A DNA stretch of 64,000 nucleotides, from the NCBI RefSeq assembly GCF_004027225.2, contig NC_044278.2, forward strand, positions 97,332,743 to 97,396,742, read 5' to 3'. This document shows, piece after piece, positions 1 through 30,690 of this stretch (the stretch's first letter is position 1; every line of letters begins with the position of its first letter). The notes beneath the pieces were generated by a model, which had not been told where the DNA came from, searched no databases, and saw nothing but the letters and a program-made list of their open reading frames with translations. A program made the position numbers and the translations under genes. This DNA is from Strigops habroptila (lineage: Eukaryota; Chordata; Aves; Psittaciformes; Psittacidae).

Positions 1-2329
1 TCATACCAGTTAATAATGAGCATCCCTTCTTACCACAGATACCCAAATGCATATAGGCAAGGCACATTTTGGCACCACAGCCTATTTCAGTAAAGCCAGA
101 CAAAACTGGATGAACGCTCCCCATTTCTAGGGGCTGCAAAAGCCCTTGTAAAAATAGACTTGAGAGCAGATCCATGCAGCAAACAAACTTGTAGGAGTAA
201 CTTACTCATCAACATCCAAAAGTGCACTAGTCCTTTACTGAACACAGAAGCATGTTCCCAGAGAGCTTCGAGTTCTGTTTCTAATGGATGTGACGAAGGA
301 AAAATAAATAAGGAGAGGATGTGGTGAGGAAGGATGGATGTGCCTGGATCCCTTACACCACCTGGAGATGTTCAAATATAGTTAATGATATTATAGTAAT
401 ATTTTCAAAAATAAATCCACCTTGTGTAGGTGAGAAATAGCTACATTGCACACAAAGCAGAGATCCCTGAGCTAGTTAGAAAATCCACACAACACACTGC
501 AAAGCAATGTGGACTTATGCACCTAGGTCTAGAGGAAGTACTGCCACTTTTTCAGCTCATAAATATTGCTTATTAGCTCCCATTCAAGACCATGTGAATG
601 ATGGACCATAATTTGCTAGTGTATAACCCTGGAGTTCTGGTTCTCAGGCCTGCACGATGGCTGCCAGATAAGATCTGCTGTTGATATTGTGGATGCAACC
701 AACAACAAAGCATTCCTATTTCGTGCACTAATCTCAAAGAGTACAGAAATCAGGCCATCAGGCCCCACAGCTGAGTTTCCACAGAAAATATGAATCTAAC
801 TTTTCTGGACAGATTTTCCATCTGCTGACCCACAGATTTATGATCATAGGATGAAATGTGCCCAATTAAGAAGCACTTGCTTTTTATAATGTTCACGGAA
901 GTGGATATTTCCCATCAGAATAATTCTATTTTCCATATTCCCTTTCTAAGGAAGTAGAAAAAGAATTTTCCTCTCTTAGCTGGTAATTAGCATTAAAATA
1001 GTCCACACAGTCGACTAAGTGTGTGGAAACAGCAAAAACCCTCCCAAATACTTTGAAGAGCTAGCAGATAAATATGGAATGTGGGTCTACAGCTTTACAG
1101 AGGTAATTAGTTATTCACCATCTCATTCCTGCCATGCCATTTTCCCCATTCCATCTTTCTATACCCAGTTCCCTCTGTGCTATAAAGGGAACTAACTTAA
1201 AATCTTGTAGCAACATTTAAAGAGAACAGAACCACTCTGGATTGGGAATGGAAAGAGAGAGCATTTTTTAGGACAGAGCTTAGAGACATCTGCTAGAATA
1301 TAGTGTAAGAAACTTAACTGTAGACATTAATGGAGTTGACAAAGTTCTGGATATAAATCAGTTGAAAATCCGCAAATCAAAGCAGATGTGCCACTGTTAA
1401 CTGACAAAGCTTCAAGGAAATTGGGGGTTAAATCATGTGTCTCCTAGTCCCTAATGCTGATTAAAGTTCTCCTAGTAAATTGCAATTTGTTTATCTTGAG
1501 GAACTTACATGAGTTGAACTTCGATATGTTCCACTATGAAATCTTACAGAACAGAAAACTCATGCTGATATAAATCAAATCAGGTTAAGAATTGATTTAG
1601 TTAAGAATCAGTACTTGGCTGCTGTGCACATAGTTTTAATTTAGTTTGAAGTGCCTGATATCACTTTAACTTAAGCTTATTACAGACTCTACCACTTTAA
1701 CTAGAGATGAAAGTTTAGATTTCAGTGCTTATGCCATTAACCACTTAAGGCAGATGCCAGTATCAGCACTGACACCACTATCCAGCAGCATCTTATTCAA
1801 CATCATAATGCATCCCTATACTCCATGTTGGACAGTATCAGCATGATGATTAAAAAAAAAAAACCAACAAAACCCAAACAAAACAAAAACAAATGAAGAA
1901 ACATTAAAACGAGGTGCTTACCTCACAGGAAATCATTTATACACTCCTTTCAGACACTTCTGACCTTCATTTAACAACAAACACAAGCAGGCTATGTAGA
2001 GGAGCCCCAAGATGACCCTATGCATTTAAGAACAGCAACTGTGTTTGTAAAGTTTTATATAATAAAATTAAGATGCTTATCAAAGTCATCTTACAATTGG
2101 CAGCAAAAAAAGCAAAAGCCACCACAGCATTGCTAAAATGAATAACAGCTCAAGAGCAAGTACTTCTCCAGGACTGAAGAACAGCTAGGACAGATCCTTA
2201 GCTCTGGAGTTCCAGGAGCACAACGTTCTTTGCTTGTCTGAGGAAACACAAGCTACAGAAAACTCAAGGAAATGTGGTTATAGGTCTTATATATCACACA
2301 GCTTGTGCCACGGCAGTTGTGGGAAACCA
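1..2329. other. NHLRC3 3' flank (3' UTR plus intergenic)
   Basis: This stretch follows the NHLRC3 stop codon on the minus strand, so its right-hand part should be the 3' UTR. I see no exon-like segment and no recognisable repeat apart from an A-rich tract near 1850-1900. No canonical AATAAA is visible on the minus strand. The nearest candidate poly(A) signals are a TATAAA at 2054-2059 and an ATTAAA at 1635-1640, so the transcript end cannot be placed. Confidence 0.5.
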
Positions 2330-5300
2330 TCAGCTTAAGGGTACGTATCTTTGTACTTGCTGGGCTCCAATCTCTGCGACATAGACTGCTCCACTCTTCA
2401 TGTCTACATCCACAAGGTGTGGTTTGGTTTCATCTGCCATCTGGATTGTTTGGACCATAACACAGTCCCCAATAGAGCCAACCAGTGGTGCTGCCAAGAT
2501 TGCTAGCCGGTTGATATTCAGCTGAGCTACAATTAGGTATTTGTAATCTGCAGTAAATCTGTGAACGACAGAAAAATATTTTGAACTATGAACTCCACAT
2601 AACATCTCATGTTAACACAGCCATGCACTTTCAAACAAACAAAACCTCCTTAACAGTCAAGTTTTTGAAGGCTACAACAGACTAAATGCAATGAAACATT
2701 GAGAATTAACTTGTAAGCCTTGCCCTATACACTGCTGCTCCTTGAGACAGATTATACTACAATAAAATTATTTAAGACAATCCCTCTTCCTGTAAAAGCT
2801 GCAACAGTAAGCTCAACAACACACTACAACTTTAAAATGAAGTTCCCAGTCCTGCACTCAAATCCATGGGGCCATACAAGCCAGGATTTCCCTGTTAAGA
2901 TACCACTATGCAGTACCTTATGGCCCAGTACGCTATTAGTTAAACTGGTTATTCCTTGTCATCAGGCATTAAACATTAACATTCTAATTCATTAAGAATA
3001 CATCTTATTTATGTAATTGCATACTTCTAAAAGAACTGTTCAACAATACCTGACAGAATAGGGTCCATCTTCTGCAAAACAGCTGCTCCAAGACCCGAGC
3101 CATTCCCCTGTGACTTTGTCAAAAACTTGGATTCTTTTGTTGTCTCTGTCTGCAACCCATACCTGTTAAGAACAAAAATCATGGCTGTTCACAAACAGAA
3201 CAAATAAAATGCATTAGTTTCTTACACGAGCAAAGTATCCTGTAGTAAAAAAGTACACCTTGGAAGAATGTAGTTTTAAATAGGGAGGTACCTCAGTAAA
3301 TCTGACTTCCAGATATAAAACAAAACCACCACATAGTTAACATACACAAATTATTTTACACTACTTTAACAGAGATATCAATGCCTTCTCTTCATTTTTG
3401 TGGCTGTGGTATGGATATGTTTAGTAGGATTCCCACTCCACAGTGAGGACATATTAATTATTTAATTCTAAAGATACTGATCTGTCACTTGCTAACAATT
3501 TGTTTTTCAAAAGGAGTCTCATGTCAATGATCCAGGCTTATGACGACTGCATCTGCAAACACTCTTGATATGCCTAATACTACTCTAAATATCGAGCAAC
3601 TTAAACACCAAGAGCATTTTCAGCACGTTTTGTTTAATCAGTTTTGTAGAGCTTGTCTCTGTCCCACCCTATGCTAACTGAGTTCACAAACAATGCAAGC
3701 TAGCAATACCACTAGACAGTTCCAAGTGAAGGCATCTCTTGTACTACAATCATTGAAATTTTAGCTGTTGACAACCTGTCAGTCTGATAAATAAACTTCA
3801 TAACAAGGGAGCAATAACTAAGTTCATCTGAGATCTTTCATCATTATTTTAAAGTGACACATTACTACAGCATTCCCTTAAGTTTCTTAGGGATTAACAA
3901 CTATTTTTAACAGATGCAGATCAACACTATGCTGGCAATAAAATCAGAGCCCATCACAATTGCTGTCTTTGAATGCATATACTCACGGTTACCCTTTAAT
4001 GTAAAGCAACCATGTGCCTTCCCTTCTCCCTCCCACCCTGCCAGTTTTGGCAGGGGAGTGATTTTTATATATGCTTTTTATTCTGGTTCAGACAGCATCA
4101 GCAGAATTAGCTCAAGTCAATGATTTAAGATATTTTAGTCAATCAATTTTCCCCAAAACAGATTAAAGATCTACTACATAATTCCTCTACAAGAGCACAA
4201 GCCAGACTAAGATTAACACCTGGCAGAAATAGACTCTTGAATACCTTGAGCTGCATATAGAAAAGGACTGATGTCCACAACCTAGCTAGAGCCTTACTAC
4301 CATCCTAAGCTTATTTGGAATTTCCAAATAGGAAATTAAATCCCCTGAAAAAACATAAGTTCCTGGGTAGATATTTATTACTGAACATAATTCTCCTGTA
4401 CTCTCACAATGACAACCTGTTACAAATGGCAGGAAGAACAGTCTGTTGTTACATGGACATTGACAATATAACCACTGGTCAGAAGCCCCGTGTTAACCTT
4501 GGAGTCAGCTACTTCAGTAAGACCTGCAGTATGAAACTTCAGCTCATGCCCACCATCACACTGAAAACTGTAACCCCCATAAAATGAACCAGATCACAAC
4601 AGTTCAATTGAAAAAGAAATGCAGTTTGTTTTGTTCAAATACATGTAAACAAGTCTGTTGGAAGATGAAAAAATTCTCTGTTTATTTTTTACCCGTCCAA
4701 CAGGATCCACTGTTACACTGTGAGGAATCTTGAACTGACCAATGCCGGTCCCATTTGCTCCAGCCAGCCATATCTCTCTATAATCTAAACAGTGAGAATC
4801 ATGAAAAATCAAATTTAAAAACAACACACAGTAAGAAAACAATAAATAAACCAGCTTGAAGTCATTCCCTGGCAAAGCTACCTTGAATAAGTTGTAAAAG
4901 GTGGCATTTCTAAACTCAGACTTTTTTAACACAGCACTCCAGACACATAAACCCAAGAAATACTGGAACTACTACAATAACTACTGGATTGTTATTCATG
5001 GTTTCAGGATTATGGTTACAGAAATGTAGCCACTAGTATACAAGACCCATAGTCTCTGTTAAATACTTTATTAAAAGGGGAAAAAAAATAGTAATAGTTG
5101 GATGATTATGATATTCATTTGCTTACTAAACAGATTTTTTACATTTGCTACCTGACAGTTTTGAGTCAGTTTTGCATTTTAAAAATTTACCAATTTGCAA
5201 ACTAGGTATTAAGAAACCAACCGTTTCATGATAGCAAAAAGGAAAATCTACCTCCTCCACATTTTTCCAACCATAGGCAAGTGCAGACTTCTCACTCACT

Positions 5301-8300
5301 GCTCTAACCAACACAGGTCATCTAGTCAGAGAATATGAGCAAGCTAATTAGAACACAGAATAATTTAAGTAGAAAAGATCTCCAGACATCATCCAGTCCA
5401 ATCTGCCTCTCAAAGCAGAACTAGCCTTGATAACAAATCCAAGATCATCCAGACCAACCTGCTTCTCAAAGCAGGACTAACCTTGATAACAAATCCAACT
5501 CTGTAGTTAGCTCAGGTTACTCATGAAGTTTTGAGCACCTCCAAGAGTGGAGACTACACACCATCTCTTGACAAACTATTCACTGTCCGATCAGACTCAT
5601 TGTGAGCCTTTCCCTCCAAAAAATCAAGCTGGAATTGACCCCTCTTTCATCTTTTGCTCAGTGTTCCTCATTCTTCACTATGCATCTCCAAGAAATGTGT
5701 GGCTTTCTCTTCTCTGCATTCTCCCATTACCGACTTGAAGACAGCAATATGAATCCTCCTTAGCCTTCTCCCTTGAAGACTGCACAAACTCATTTTATCA
5801 GCCTTTTGTTGTTAATGATTAGGAGATTTCTTCTGAAGTGACAAGTAATAAAACAGGACCTGATTCAACAGTCTTCAAACTAATGTTAAATGACAGCTCT
5901 ACCTGTTTCTCACTTAAAGTATTCTCAAGCTCTGTTATTTAAAATTCAATTGTTGATGGTCAGCTACTGCAGAAGTTCACTTTTCCATACCGTTGGATAG
6001 TTTGAGCAATCTGTTATTCATTCCTCCATCTCCATCCACAACATAAATATCTCCACTTTCTTCTACAAAGATGTCTGCTGGTTGATCAAATTGTAGGGGA
6101 ATCAAACTTGAACCAGCATTACCTGGCGTGCCCAAGATCTGCATAAGTTTACCTGAAGGGCTATACTGCTTCACAGTGTGCCCATATTTCCCTGGATTAA
6201 GAAAAACAAACAAAAACATTACAACTGATTACAAAGATTTTCTTTTTTAATCTCCTGCTACTCACAAGTGATATTAATAAATCAAACAGACAAAATTCCA
6301 TAGTGAGAATATGACTTTGGGTTAGTAAATCCATAGGCTACAATTTTCATCTGTTGTTTTAGGGCCACCAAACCTAGGACAGACAATAAGTCTAGCCAGA
6401 ACATTTATTTTTCCCCTGATACTTCTCCTGGCAGGGGCGAGGGTAGTGCTTACTAATTTCAGAAGCAGACATAAAGCACAACTCCTAAACCTTCAGAGTG
6501 TTTTGTGCAGCACCTAAGAAGTTCGTCCGTGGCAAGAAAAGCACCAATCTACTTCAGAATTGTTCGGAAGACTTAAATGAGTTGTTTAAAGTAGTATCCG
6601 CAATGTTAGCATTTTCTTCCCCATCTAATATTTGTCATACCACCACCATGCATACCTGTTCCAACATCTGTGATCCATACTGAACTATCTGTTGCAGTGT
6701 TCAATACAAAAATACCATGAGGCATTTCAACTGTATCATTCCAGGAATAAAGGAAATAGCCTTCCTCTGAGAATACAAGTACCTTTGGCACATTGTCTCC
6801 CCTCTGAAAAGGCAAAAAAAAAGGTCTATTAAGAAAACATATTAATCAAGTAATCTTATGTTTTGAAAGTCCTCTTTGTAAGTTTTTTAAAACATTTCAC
6901 AAATTGCAAGAATCTCCTGAAACTGTCTGCTAGATCTCACTTTTTCCAGCTAGAAATGGAAAGAGAGAGAAGGGTCTAAGTTTTCCATGCAAATCCTTCC
7001 TCTCATTCTAGAGTTTCAACTTAGATCAAGAGTCCAATTTTCAGAGCAGCCAAGCTCCTGCAGCTATCCTTGTCTTCATTCTGAATTGTGTTTTTACATT
7101 CTTGTTGAAAAAGATGACAAGCGTTAACACAGGTATGAAAAACTGTAACTGTACTTATTAGCAGCACTCATATTCAAGTACTCATACTGTGCTTTATAAT
7201 TAAATCCCACCACTTACCATGGAGAGAATGTTTTATCCGTGACCTAGAGATACCAACACACAGAACTGGGTACAGCAAATAACTGAACTGCAGCTACTGT
7301 AACTGGCTAAAGAGCTATGTGGTTTTGATTTCATGGGATAAAAGCTGAATGAGTGGAAGATTCAGCTGCCCCAGAATCACATTTACTTTGCAGTTAAGAG
7401 AAGAAGCTACCGTGACTCAGTTAAGTTGGATCATGCATTTACACCACAGAAATTTAATGCTTTTAAAAGCACAAAAGTGTGGTGCCAGAACTGCTTTAAA
7501 AATGGATAGAGCAGAGACATCTATACTTATATTTCCACTACTTTTGACAAAATAATTATTCATATATGTACAGACACACGCATAACCCAGTCACTTTAAA
7601 GGCAAAAATACACTAGAACAACAAAGAGAGAAACATAATATTCTCACTCACTTGTCCCACATAGACCAAACCATGAAGAGAGTCAACAGCAACACAAAAT
7701 GTTTGGCCAGTGAAATATTCTGGAATTTTAGGCCAGCCTATGTCCAACTTGTACATCTGTTGCTGTCCCTTCCAAGGGGAGACATAATCAAATGCTTTTA
7801 AAATCTGAAAATAGAAAATAAATACCGAATAGTAGATAAATTCCATGATGGTGGGATCAGAAGAACTAGCAGCAGAAAGCAAGCGCGTACTGAAGCATCA
7901 TAAATCGATTTGTTCAATTTAAATTAAGAAGATAGATTAGAAGAAATTGGCTTGTATCCAGGGTTTTGTAATGCAGATGGGAAAATTTCAACAAACTGGA
8001 AATTAGCTAAAGAAATCCTTTGGATTGGAGAGCTCTGGAATTAGAGGGCAAAAAACACACCCTGAAATTTCTTACATTGATGTTGCTATTACTACCTGTA
8101 AATCATGCTCCAAACTGAGAAAAATAGTACAGAAGGTTCCAAATGCGACAGAATCAGTAACAACTTCAAGAAGATATGAGAATAAGAAAATCAGAATAAA
8201 GGGAATATACAGGTCAGGAAGGAAATCCACATCTTGGAAATGGGGAAGTGTAAGATATCAGGAAAGGCAAAACTTGGGACAATGTATACTTTTTAAAGGA

Positions 8301-9085
8301 TAATGGAAAACAATAATCTTCCTCCTTGTTGTACTATTTTTCCAGCAGAAGAATGGAAGCTAAGCACAGCTGCAAGCAGAGCACTGAAGCTGAACAATCG
8401 GGCTAGAACTCAGAAGCAACAAGTGGTGACCCCGAAGGCCCAGGGACATTTAACATTTCTGTTAATTGCCTGGCCAGAAGCAGGGCTAAGTTCATTACAC
8501 AGAACCACGAACAGCTGCAGAAAGACCAGGCTATCCCGAAGGAAAACCGAGAGTACTCAAGCAGGGAGAAAATCAGACAGCAGGAAGTGCAAAGTTACTT
8601 GCCCAGATATCAAGTTCGCCTTCACTTAAGCAGAGCCTATTGCTTGGAAGCCCCTGTAAACGCATCGTCCCGTGTACCATTTATCTCCGAAGGGCTAATA
8701 GCTATGATAGAATCGTTAGGGTTGGAAAGGACCTTAAGATCATCTAGTTCCAACCCCCTGCCAAGGGCAGGGACACCTCCCACTAGAACATGTCGCCCAA
8801 GGCCCGTAAAGCCACATAACCAACCCTACGCCCAGCGCGCGACGTGAGCCAGAACCGCGGCCCCGTCCCCGCGCTCCCCAAGCGCGCTCCCCAAGCGCAC
8901 TCCTCCGGACCCTCCCCCGGTACCCGCCTTCGGGCGAGAAGCCGTCACAGAGCACCCCGCGCCGTGCCGCGCCTCGCCCGCCCGCTGAGCCCGCAGCCCA
9001 CCTGGGAGCCCCAGAGCAAGGCGAGCAGGGACAGCAGCGTGCCAGCCATCACCAGCCACCGCCCCGGCGGCCGCTTCCGCCTCAT
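2330..9085 (-). CDS. NHLRC3: NHL repeat-containing protein 3
   Basis: Seven coding exons, read on the minus strand: 9085-9002, 7804-7652, 6803-6656, 6191-5991, 4784-4693, 3162-3050 and 2558-2330. All have GT/AG borders and compatible phases, and join to 339 aa (human about 347). Residues 1-28 have a basic start and a hydrophobic core (LLSLLALLW), a signal peptide. The rest is NHL-type beta-propeller sequence, with blades marked by segments such as [40 protein letters not shown] and [15 protein letters not shown]-glycosylation sequons lie at N101 (NDT) and N206 (NGT). The family is secreted or granule-resident and resembles the lyase domain of peptide-amidating monooxygenase; its activity is not established. 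The start at 9085 has G at -3. A second in-frame ATG (codon 13, strong context) would only shorten the signal peptide. Divergent from PROSER1 across a CpG island. Intron 4 and intron 1 hold CR1 fragments. Confidence 0.97.
5340..5790 (-). repeat. CR1 LINE fragment, degenerate
   Basis: Lies in NHLRC3 intron 4. Landmarks of a reversed CR1 3' region appear in order: a segment like GATCTCCAGACATCATCCAG, then AAAGCAG, GAGCACCTCCAAGAGTGGAGA, and near 5730 CTTGAAGACAGCAATA followed by CTTAGCCTTCTC. Divergence is high, so this is an old copy. It holds an internal 56-bp tandem duplication. Borders are approximate. Confidence 0.7.
5389..5500. repeat. 56-bp tandem duplication inside CR1
   Basis: Two adjacent units of about 56 bp, from about 5389 and 5445. 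Each has CATCCAG, then CTCAAAGCAG, and ends with CCTTGATAACAAATCCAA. They differ at several scattered bases, so the duplication is not recent. Confidence 0.8.
8703..8815 (-). repeat. CR1 LINE 3'-end fragment
   Basis: Reversed CR1 tail: GGTTGGAAAGGACCTTAAGA, ATCTAGTTCCAACCCCCTGC, then GGGCAGGGACACC and a CCCAAGGCC. It sits in NHLRC3 intron 1, under 200 bp from exon 1 and directly against the edge of the CpG island. Confidence 0.9.
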
Positions 9086-9570
9086 GCCTGCCGCGCCGCG
9101 GAGGGGCGGGCCGCGTTGCCATGGCACCACGTAACTTCCCCGCTCCCCGGGTGGCCCAGGGCAGTGGGGGTGGGATTTCGTCTCTCTTCGTCGCTTCTCC
9201 CAGAGCCGGGCTGCGCGGGACCGCGCCTGCTCCGAACCGAGCGGCGGCCGCACGAAGGCAGGGCAGAGAGGGCGCGGTGGTGCCCCGCGGGAGCGCGGGG
9301 CCTCGCGGCGTGACGCCTGGGGGCTGGAAGAGGGGCGAGTCCCGCTGGAGCTTCTGCCGCTTCTGAGCAGGCACCGCTGTGGTGACCACCGGGGCCTTCG
9401 GCGCCGCGCTCTGATGTCATAGGAGCGCGACGGCGAGCGGCAGGACCGGCGGAGCGGGGTGCTCTGTCGGTGGGTGCGCGGCGCGCCCTCGTTCCTCGCC
9501 CGCTGCCCCGCGCTGCCCGGCGGCCGCCCTTCGCAAGCGCGTCGGCCTGTGGCCGCGGGGATCGGAAAGG

Positions 9571-9590
9571 CGGCGGCGGCGGCGGCGCGG
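9571..9590 (+). repeat. Short CGG repeat in probable PROSER1 5' leader
   Basis: Five uninterrupted CGG units followed by CG-CGG-CG. It lies inside the CpG island, in the likely 5' UTR of PROSER1 if transcription starts upstream. It is short and well below any unstable length. Confidence 0.7.
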
Positions 9591-9596
9591 CGAGCT

Positions 9597-9641
9597 ATGG
9601 GCTGTGGGGCCGCCGCGCCGGGCCTCGGCGCCGCGTGCTGA
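9597..9641 (+). other. Candidate 14-codon uORF upstream of PROSER1
   Basis: An ATG with strong Kozak context (G at -3 and at +4) opens a 14-codon frame (MGCGAAAPGLGAAC) that ends in TGA at 9639-9641, about 360 nt before the PROSER1 start. It matters only if the PROSER1 leader includes this segment, which the sequence alone cannot show. A polypyrimidine tract (T run then CCCCCC, near 9945-9967) just before the coding exon could belong to a 5' UTR intron. Confidence 0.3.
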
Positions 9642-10004
9642 GGGAAGCGGCGCGGCGGGGTCGTTCCGAGGGGCCGCGGCTGCTGCCCCTTCCTGCCTCT
9701 GCCCCGCCGGGGAGAACGGCCTCGGGGCTTCAGGCGGGCGCGGGTCTGCGCTGTGGCGGCGAGGAGCACCCGGCGGTCCGCCTTTGTCTCTGGCGCTGGG
9801 TCCAGCGGTGCAGAGGTGTCAGCGCTAAATTCCCTGAGGCTGGGAAGATCCCAGGCTGCGTTTCCCACCCTGCTGCTTTTTTTTAACATTTTTATTATTA
9901 TTTTCCTGTGTTCCTAAAGTCTCTTAAGTCTTTGGCCTGGATTTTTTTTATTTTTTTTTTCCCCCCTCCAAGTTTAAGTATCTGCATTGAACGAACTGAC
10001 CAAG

Positions 10005-27774
<17,770 letters not shown>

Positions 27775-28707
27775 GATAACCAGATATTTTTAAAGACTGC
27801 AGTGGTTGCTTGACAGAGCCTGATCCTATTCACTCTGAAAGCTGTCTCCACATTAGTGGGAGCATGGTCTGAACTGGGGAAAGAGGGGGGAAAACATGAG
27901 GGTAAAATGATTCCAGGAGGCTGTGTCAGATGTCAAACCCAATTTGTGGTTGCATTCAATTGATTCAGGGTCTGATCCTGTGAATTGCTGAGCATTCTTG
28001 ATTCTTCTTGTAGCTTATGAGATGAATGTTTGGTGTCTTACAGGATCAGAAACATTCAAACAGATGCTTATGTAAATAGAGCAAGTGGCTGTCAAGCTGA
28101 ATGGGAGAACAAGTATACTTAATAGTGTGTATAAGCACCTATCCTGTTATGTTTTGTATGGTATATATAGAATGAGATCTAGACTGAAACTAGATTCTTA
28201 AAGATGTAGATGATCTTTCATCTAGATGCACACTTCTTGTGTGTGCATAGATCAAGGTCAGTTTATGGTTCTTTGGATTTTTTTCTTCGTATGTGTGAGG
28301 ATCTCCTGTTAGCAGCAGCAGTATGTTAAGGAGGGGCTACATCAGAGGGGTGTGGAGATTTTCTTATGCTTCAAAATACTGTCATGGGCTTGCTGCTGAA
28401 TTGAGTACTCCTTTGTCTGAATCTGAATAGGAGAGCTAGGAAATGATGCTGTACTGTATTTGGGTAGAAGTGGATTCTGTTTTACTGGAGTATGGTTTTG
28501 CTAGCTGAGAATGTGACTTTCCAAAGTACATGAAAGCATTTTAATTTGCCCCTAAAATAATGTTCCATAACATTCTCCCTACCCCCACACCTCTCTGTGA
28601 ATGAAATAATTGTACTGCGGATAGGCCACCTATCCAGCACTTTTGTCTGCAGACTTTTGTGAATGTTTACAGACATGGTTCAAGTTCTTCTCTCCCTTAT
28701 ACTCACA

Positions 28708-28713
28708 AATAAA
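28708..28713 (+). promoter_or_regulatory. PROSER1 candidate poly(A) signal 1
   Basis: AATAAA about 930 nt after the PROSER1 stop codon. Further AATAAA copies at 29239-29244 and 30799-30804 are alternatives; alternative polyadenylation is likely. Confidence 0.5.
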
Positions 28714-29238
28714 CTGGTTCTCTATATGCTTTTTGGCTAAAACCCACAACTTGATGGTGTTTAATTTATCCTGTGAATATAAGCGGGAGCAGAATTTGGA
28801 CCATGGATTTTTTTTTTAGTATTTTTCCTTGGAAAATGTATGTGATTTTTAAAGGCATATAGCTAAATTAACTGTATTGGTTAGGAAGGGTTGTGATGCA
28901 GCATATAGAAAGGTCTTGCTTTGTTAGTGAAATTCAGTTGTGCATTCTTCTCATAATGTTAGTGCCTGTGGCAATGTGTAACACATCATTGAATATCATC
29001 TATTTAAGATAAACTCTTGATCGTGTTCTAGAGCCAATAGAGATGAATGATATTCAATCCTGTGGTTTTAATTAATATGTATACTATACTGTAGAAAAGC
29101 TCTGCACTTAGAGTTTTACTTTTTTAAAGATTAATTCTGCTGGGAGATGTTGCTAATGTATTTTCTTTCCAGATGTGAACAAACTTTTTTAGAACATTAA
29201 TGGAAATTCCTGTATTGGTTTTTAACACAATTTTTTTA

Positions 29239-29244
29239 AATAAA
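29239..29244 (+). promoter_or_regulatory. PROSER1 candidate poly(A) signal 2
   Basis: AATAAA after a T-rich run about 1.46 kb downstream of the PROSER1 stop codon. It is a plausible distal 3' end. Confidence 0.5.
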
Positions 29245-30448
29245 GGTTTACAGTCATGGCAAAAAGGCTTTGCTTACTATTTGCATATTTGCCTAAAAGA
29301 CAAACGAATAAACTTGGTTTTACTAAGACACTTCCTAAGGTTCGTTTCTCGATTATGCTGTTTCTTTATGGTACAGGATTGTATATCGAATTGTAAAATT
29401 GTTTTCCTAAAGAGTGGCAATAGAAATATCCTATGACATGTTTAGATTAAAAAAAATACTAGATAGTGTCCTCAATACTTTGTCAGCGATTAGGTATTCT
29501 TTCATTTTAATAATCAAATTTACATATTACTTTAAATCTAAAGATAAAAACGCATTGCACTTTAACGTTATTTTTTGAAACCGGTTGAATTCTAATGATT
29601 GTCCACTCTGAACTGCTTTTAAAATCAGTGCCTTATATCTTGACTTAAGAAATCTGTGGAAAAAAAAAAATCTCTACTATCTTTCATTACACTTGCCTTC
29701 TCATTCGTTTCATGGCTTGTTCTTTGTAGATTTGTAGATCAGTTGGAGAAGAAGAAAATAAAGTTGTTCTGAAGGGCAAATTGGGTTTTGTCCCATAGAT
29801 GCGAATGTGAAGTAGTTCAAAGTCAATAAGCGTTTTGTAACCTTACTGAGGTGCTGAGTTTGATCTCCGATTTGATTCCTGGTTTCCCCATCAAGCAATC
29901 AAAGTTTGAACTAATTCATATCACTTTGTAGTAAAAAGCAAGTACCAGACATCAGCTGTTATGCAGTGCTTTATCAAAAAGTAAGCAGTTTGTACATATG
30001 TTTCTGAAAATTGAATGTCTGTTGAATGGTCATGGGGTGTGGGTTGTTTTTTTCTGTGCGAACATTAGACAGCTCAAAGATACCTAGGAGACTGTGAAGC
30101 CCTGTTTCTCCAAATGAAAACAGGTGAGAAGTAGTGTATATCTACTTCGTTAAATGCTCTTCTCTGGAAACAATCTACTTGCTAAGTGGTATCTAGCCAC
30201 TCTACCCATAAAAGAGTATTTAATACACAGCTTGTGTAGTTTTACATAGAAGCATGTTAACAGTGTCAGACAAGTGAACAAATAGGTTAAGAAGTATTGA
30301 AATGTCTTGGGTATGTGTTTAGAATAGGCTCTCTGGTTCTTAGTGAGTCATACTGAGCAGGATTTTGTAAATTGAACTTTCCAGTGGTTTGGGTTAAGGT
30401 AAGTTTCAATTTCTTAAACATTTCTCCTGATGTAAAATTGTTTTTTAT

Positions 30449-30451
<3 letters not shown>

Positions 30452-30480
<29 letters not shown>

Positions 30481-30690
30481 CTTTCCTCTTCAGGAATAAG
30501 GTCTGTGTTCTCCATTGCAGCAAACTCCTGTGACCCAGCCTTGGAATTTCTGAAGGGGGTGATTTGTCCTGAGCTCTTTCATGCTTACTTGAGCACCATT
30601 TTTAAAAAGCCAAGGAAAAGTCTGCTCTTATGGCAAACTATGATGGATCTTACACTAAGCCTATGCTGGGAAGGGGTTATTGCTGTGTGA
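30452..30690 (+). other. T29 tract with strong acceptor and short open exon candidate
   Basis: Twenty-nine T (30452-30480) followed by CTTTCCTCTTCAG form an almost ideal polypyrimidine tract and 3' splice site (AG at 30492-30493). The next 197 bases are open (begins GIRSVFSIAANSC, ends EGVIAV) with a TGA at 30688-30690, and an AATAAA follows at 30799. It could be an alternative terminal exon of a PROSER1 transcript or of a noncoding RNA. Alternatively, the T run is the reversed poly(A) tail of an unrecognised retrocopy. The peptide matches nothing I know. Confidence 0.25.

Larger units (their letters stand above)
8820..9890. promoter_or_regulatory. CpG island, bidirectional NHLRC3/PROSER1 promoter
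   Basis: A sharp block of very GC- and CpG-rich sequence between two divergent genes whose start codons are 919 bp apart (9085 minus, 10005 plus). It covers NHLRC3 exon 1. GC boxes (GGGGCGGG type) occur near 9100-9110, and no TATA box is evident. The layout fits one shared housekeeping promoter. Transcription start sites cannot be read from the sequence. Confidence 0.85.

Noticed and set aside
8025-8847. Three consecutive plus frames in NHLRC3 intron 1
   Set aside because: They run antisense to the gene and into a CR1 fragment, have no homology, and are Ser/Arg/Lys biased by composition.
8945-9889. 314-codon minus-strand open frame across the CpG island
   Set aside because: GC-rich sequence lacks stops by chance. 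The only real coding part is NHLRC3 exon 1 (9085-9002), and the frame runs over both promoter regions. The overlapping plus-strand frames (9470-9886 and others) are the same artefact.
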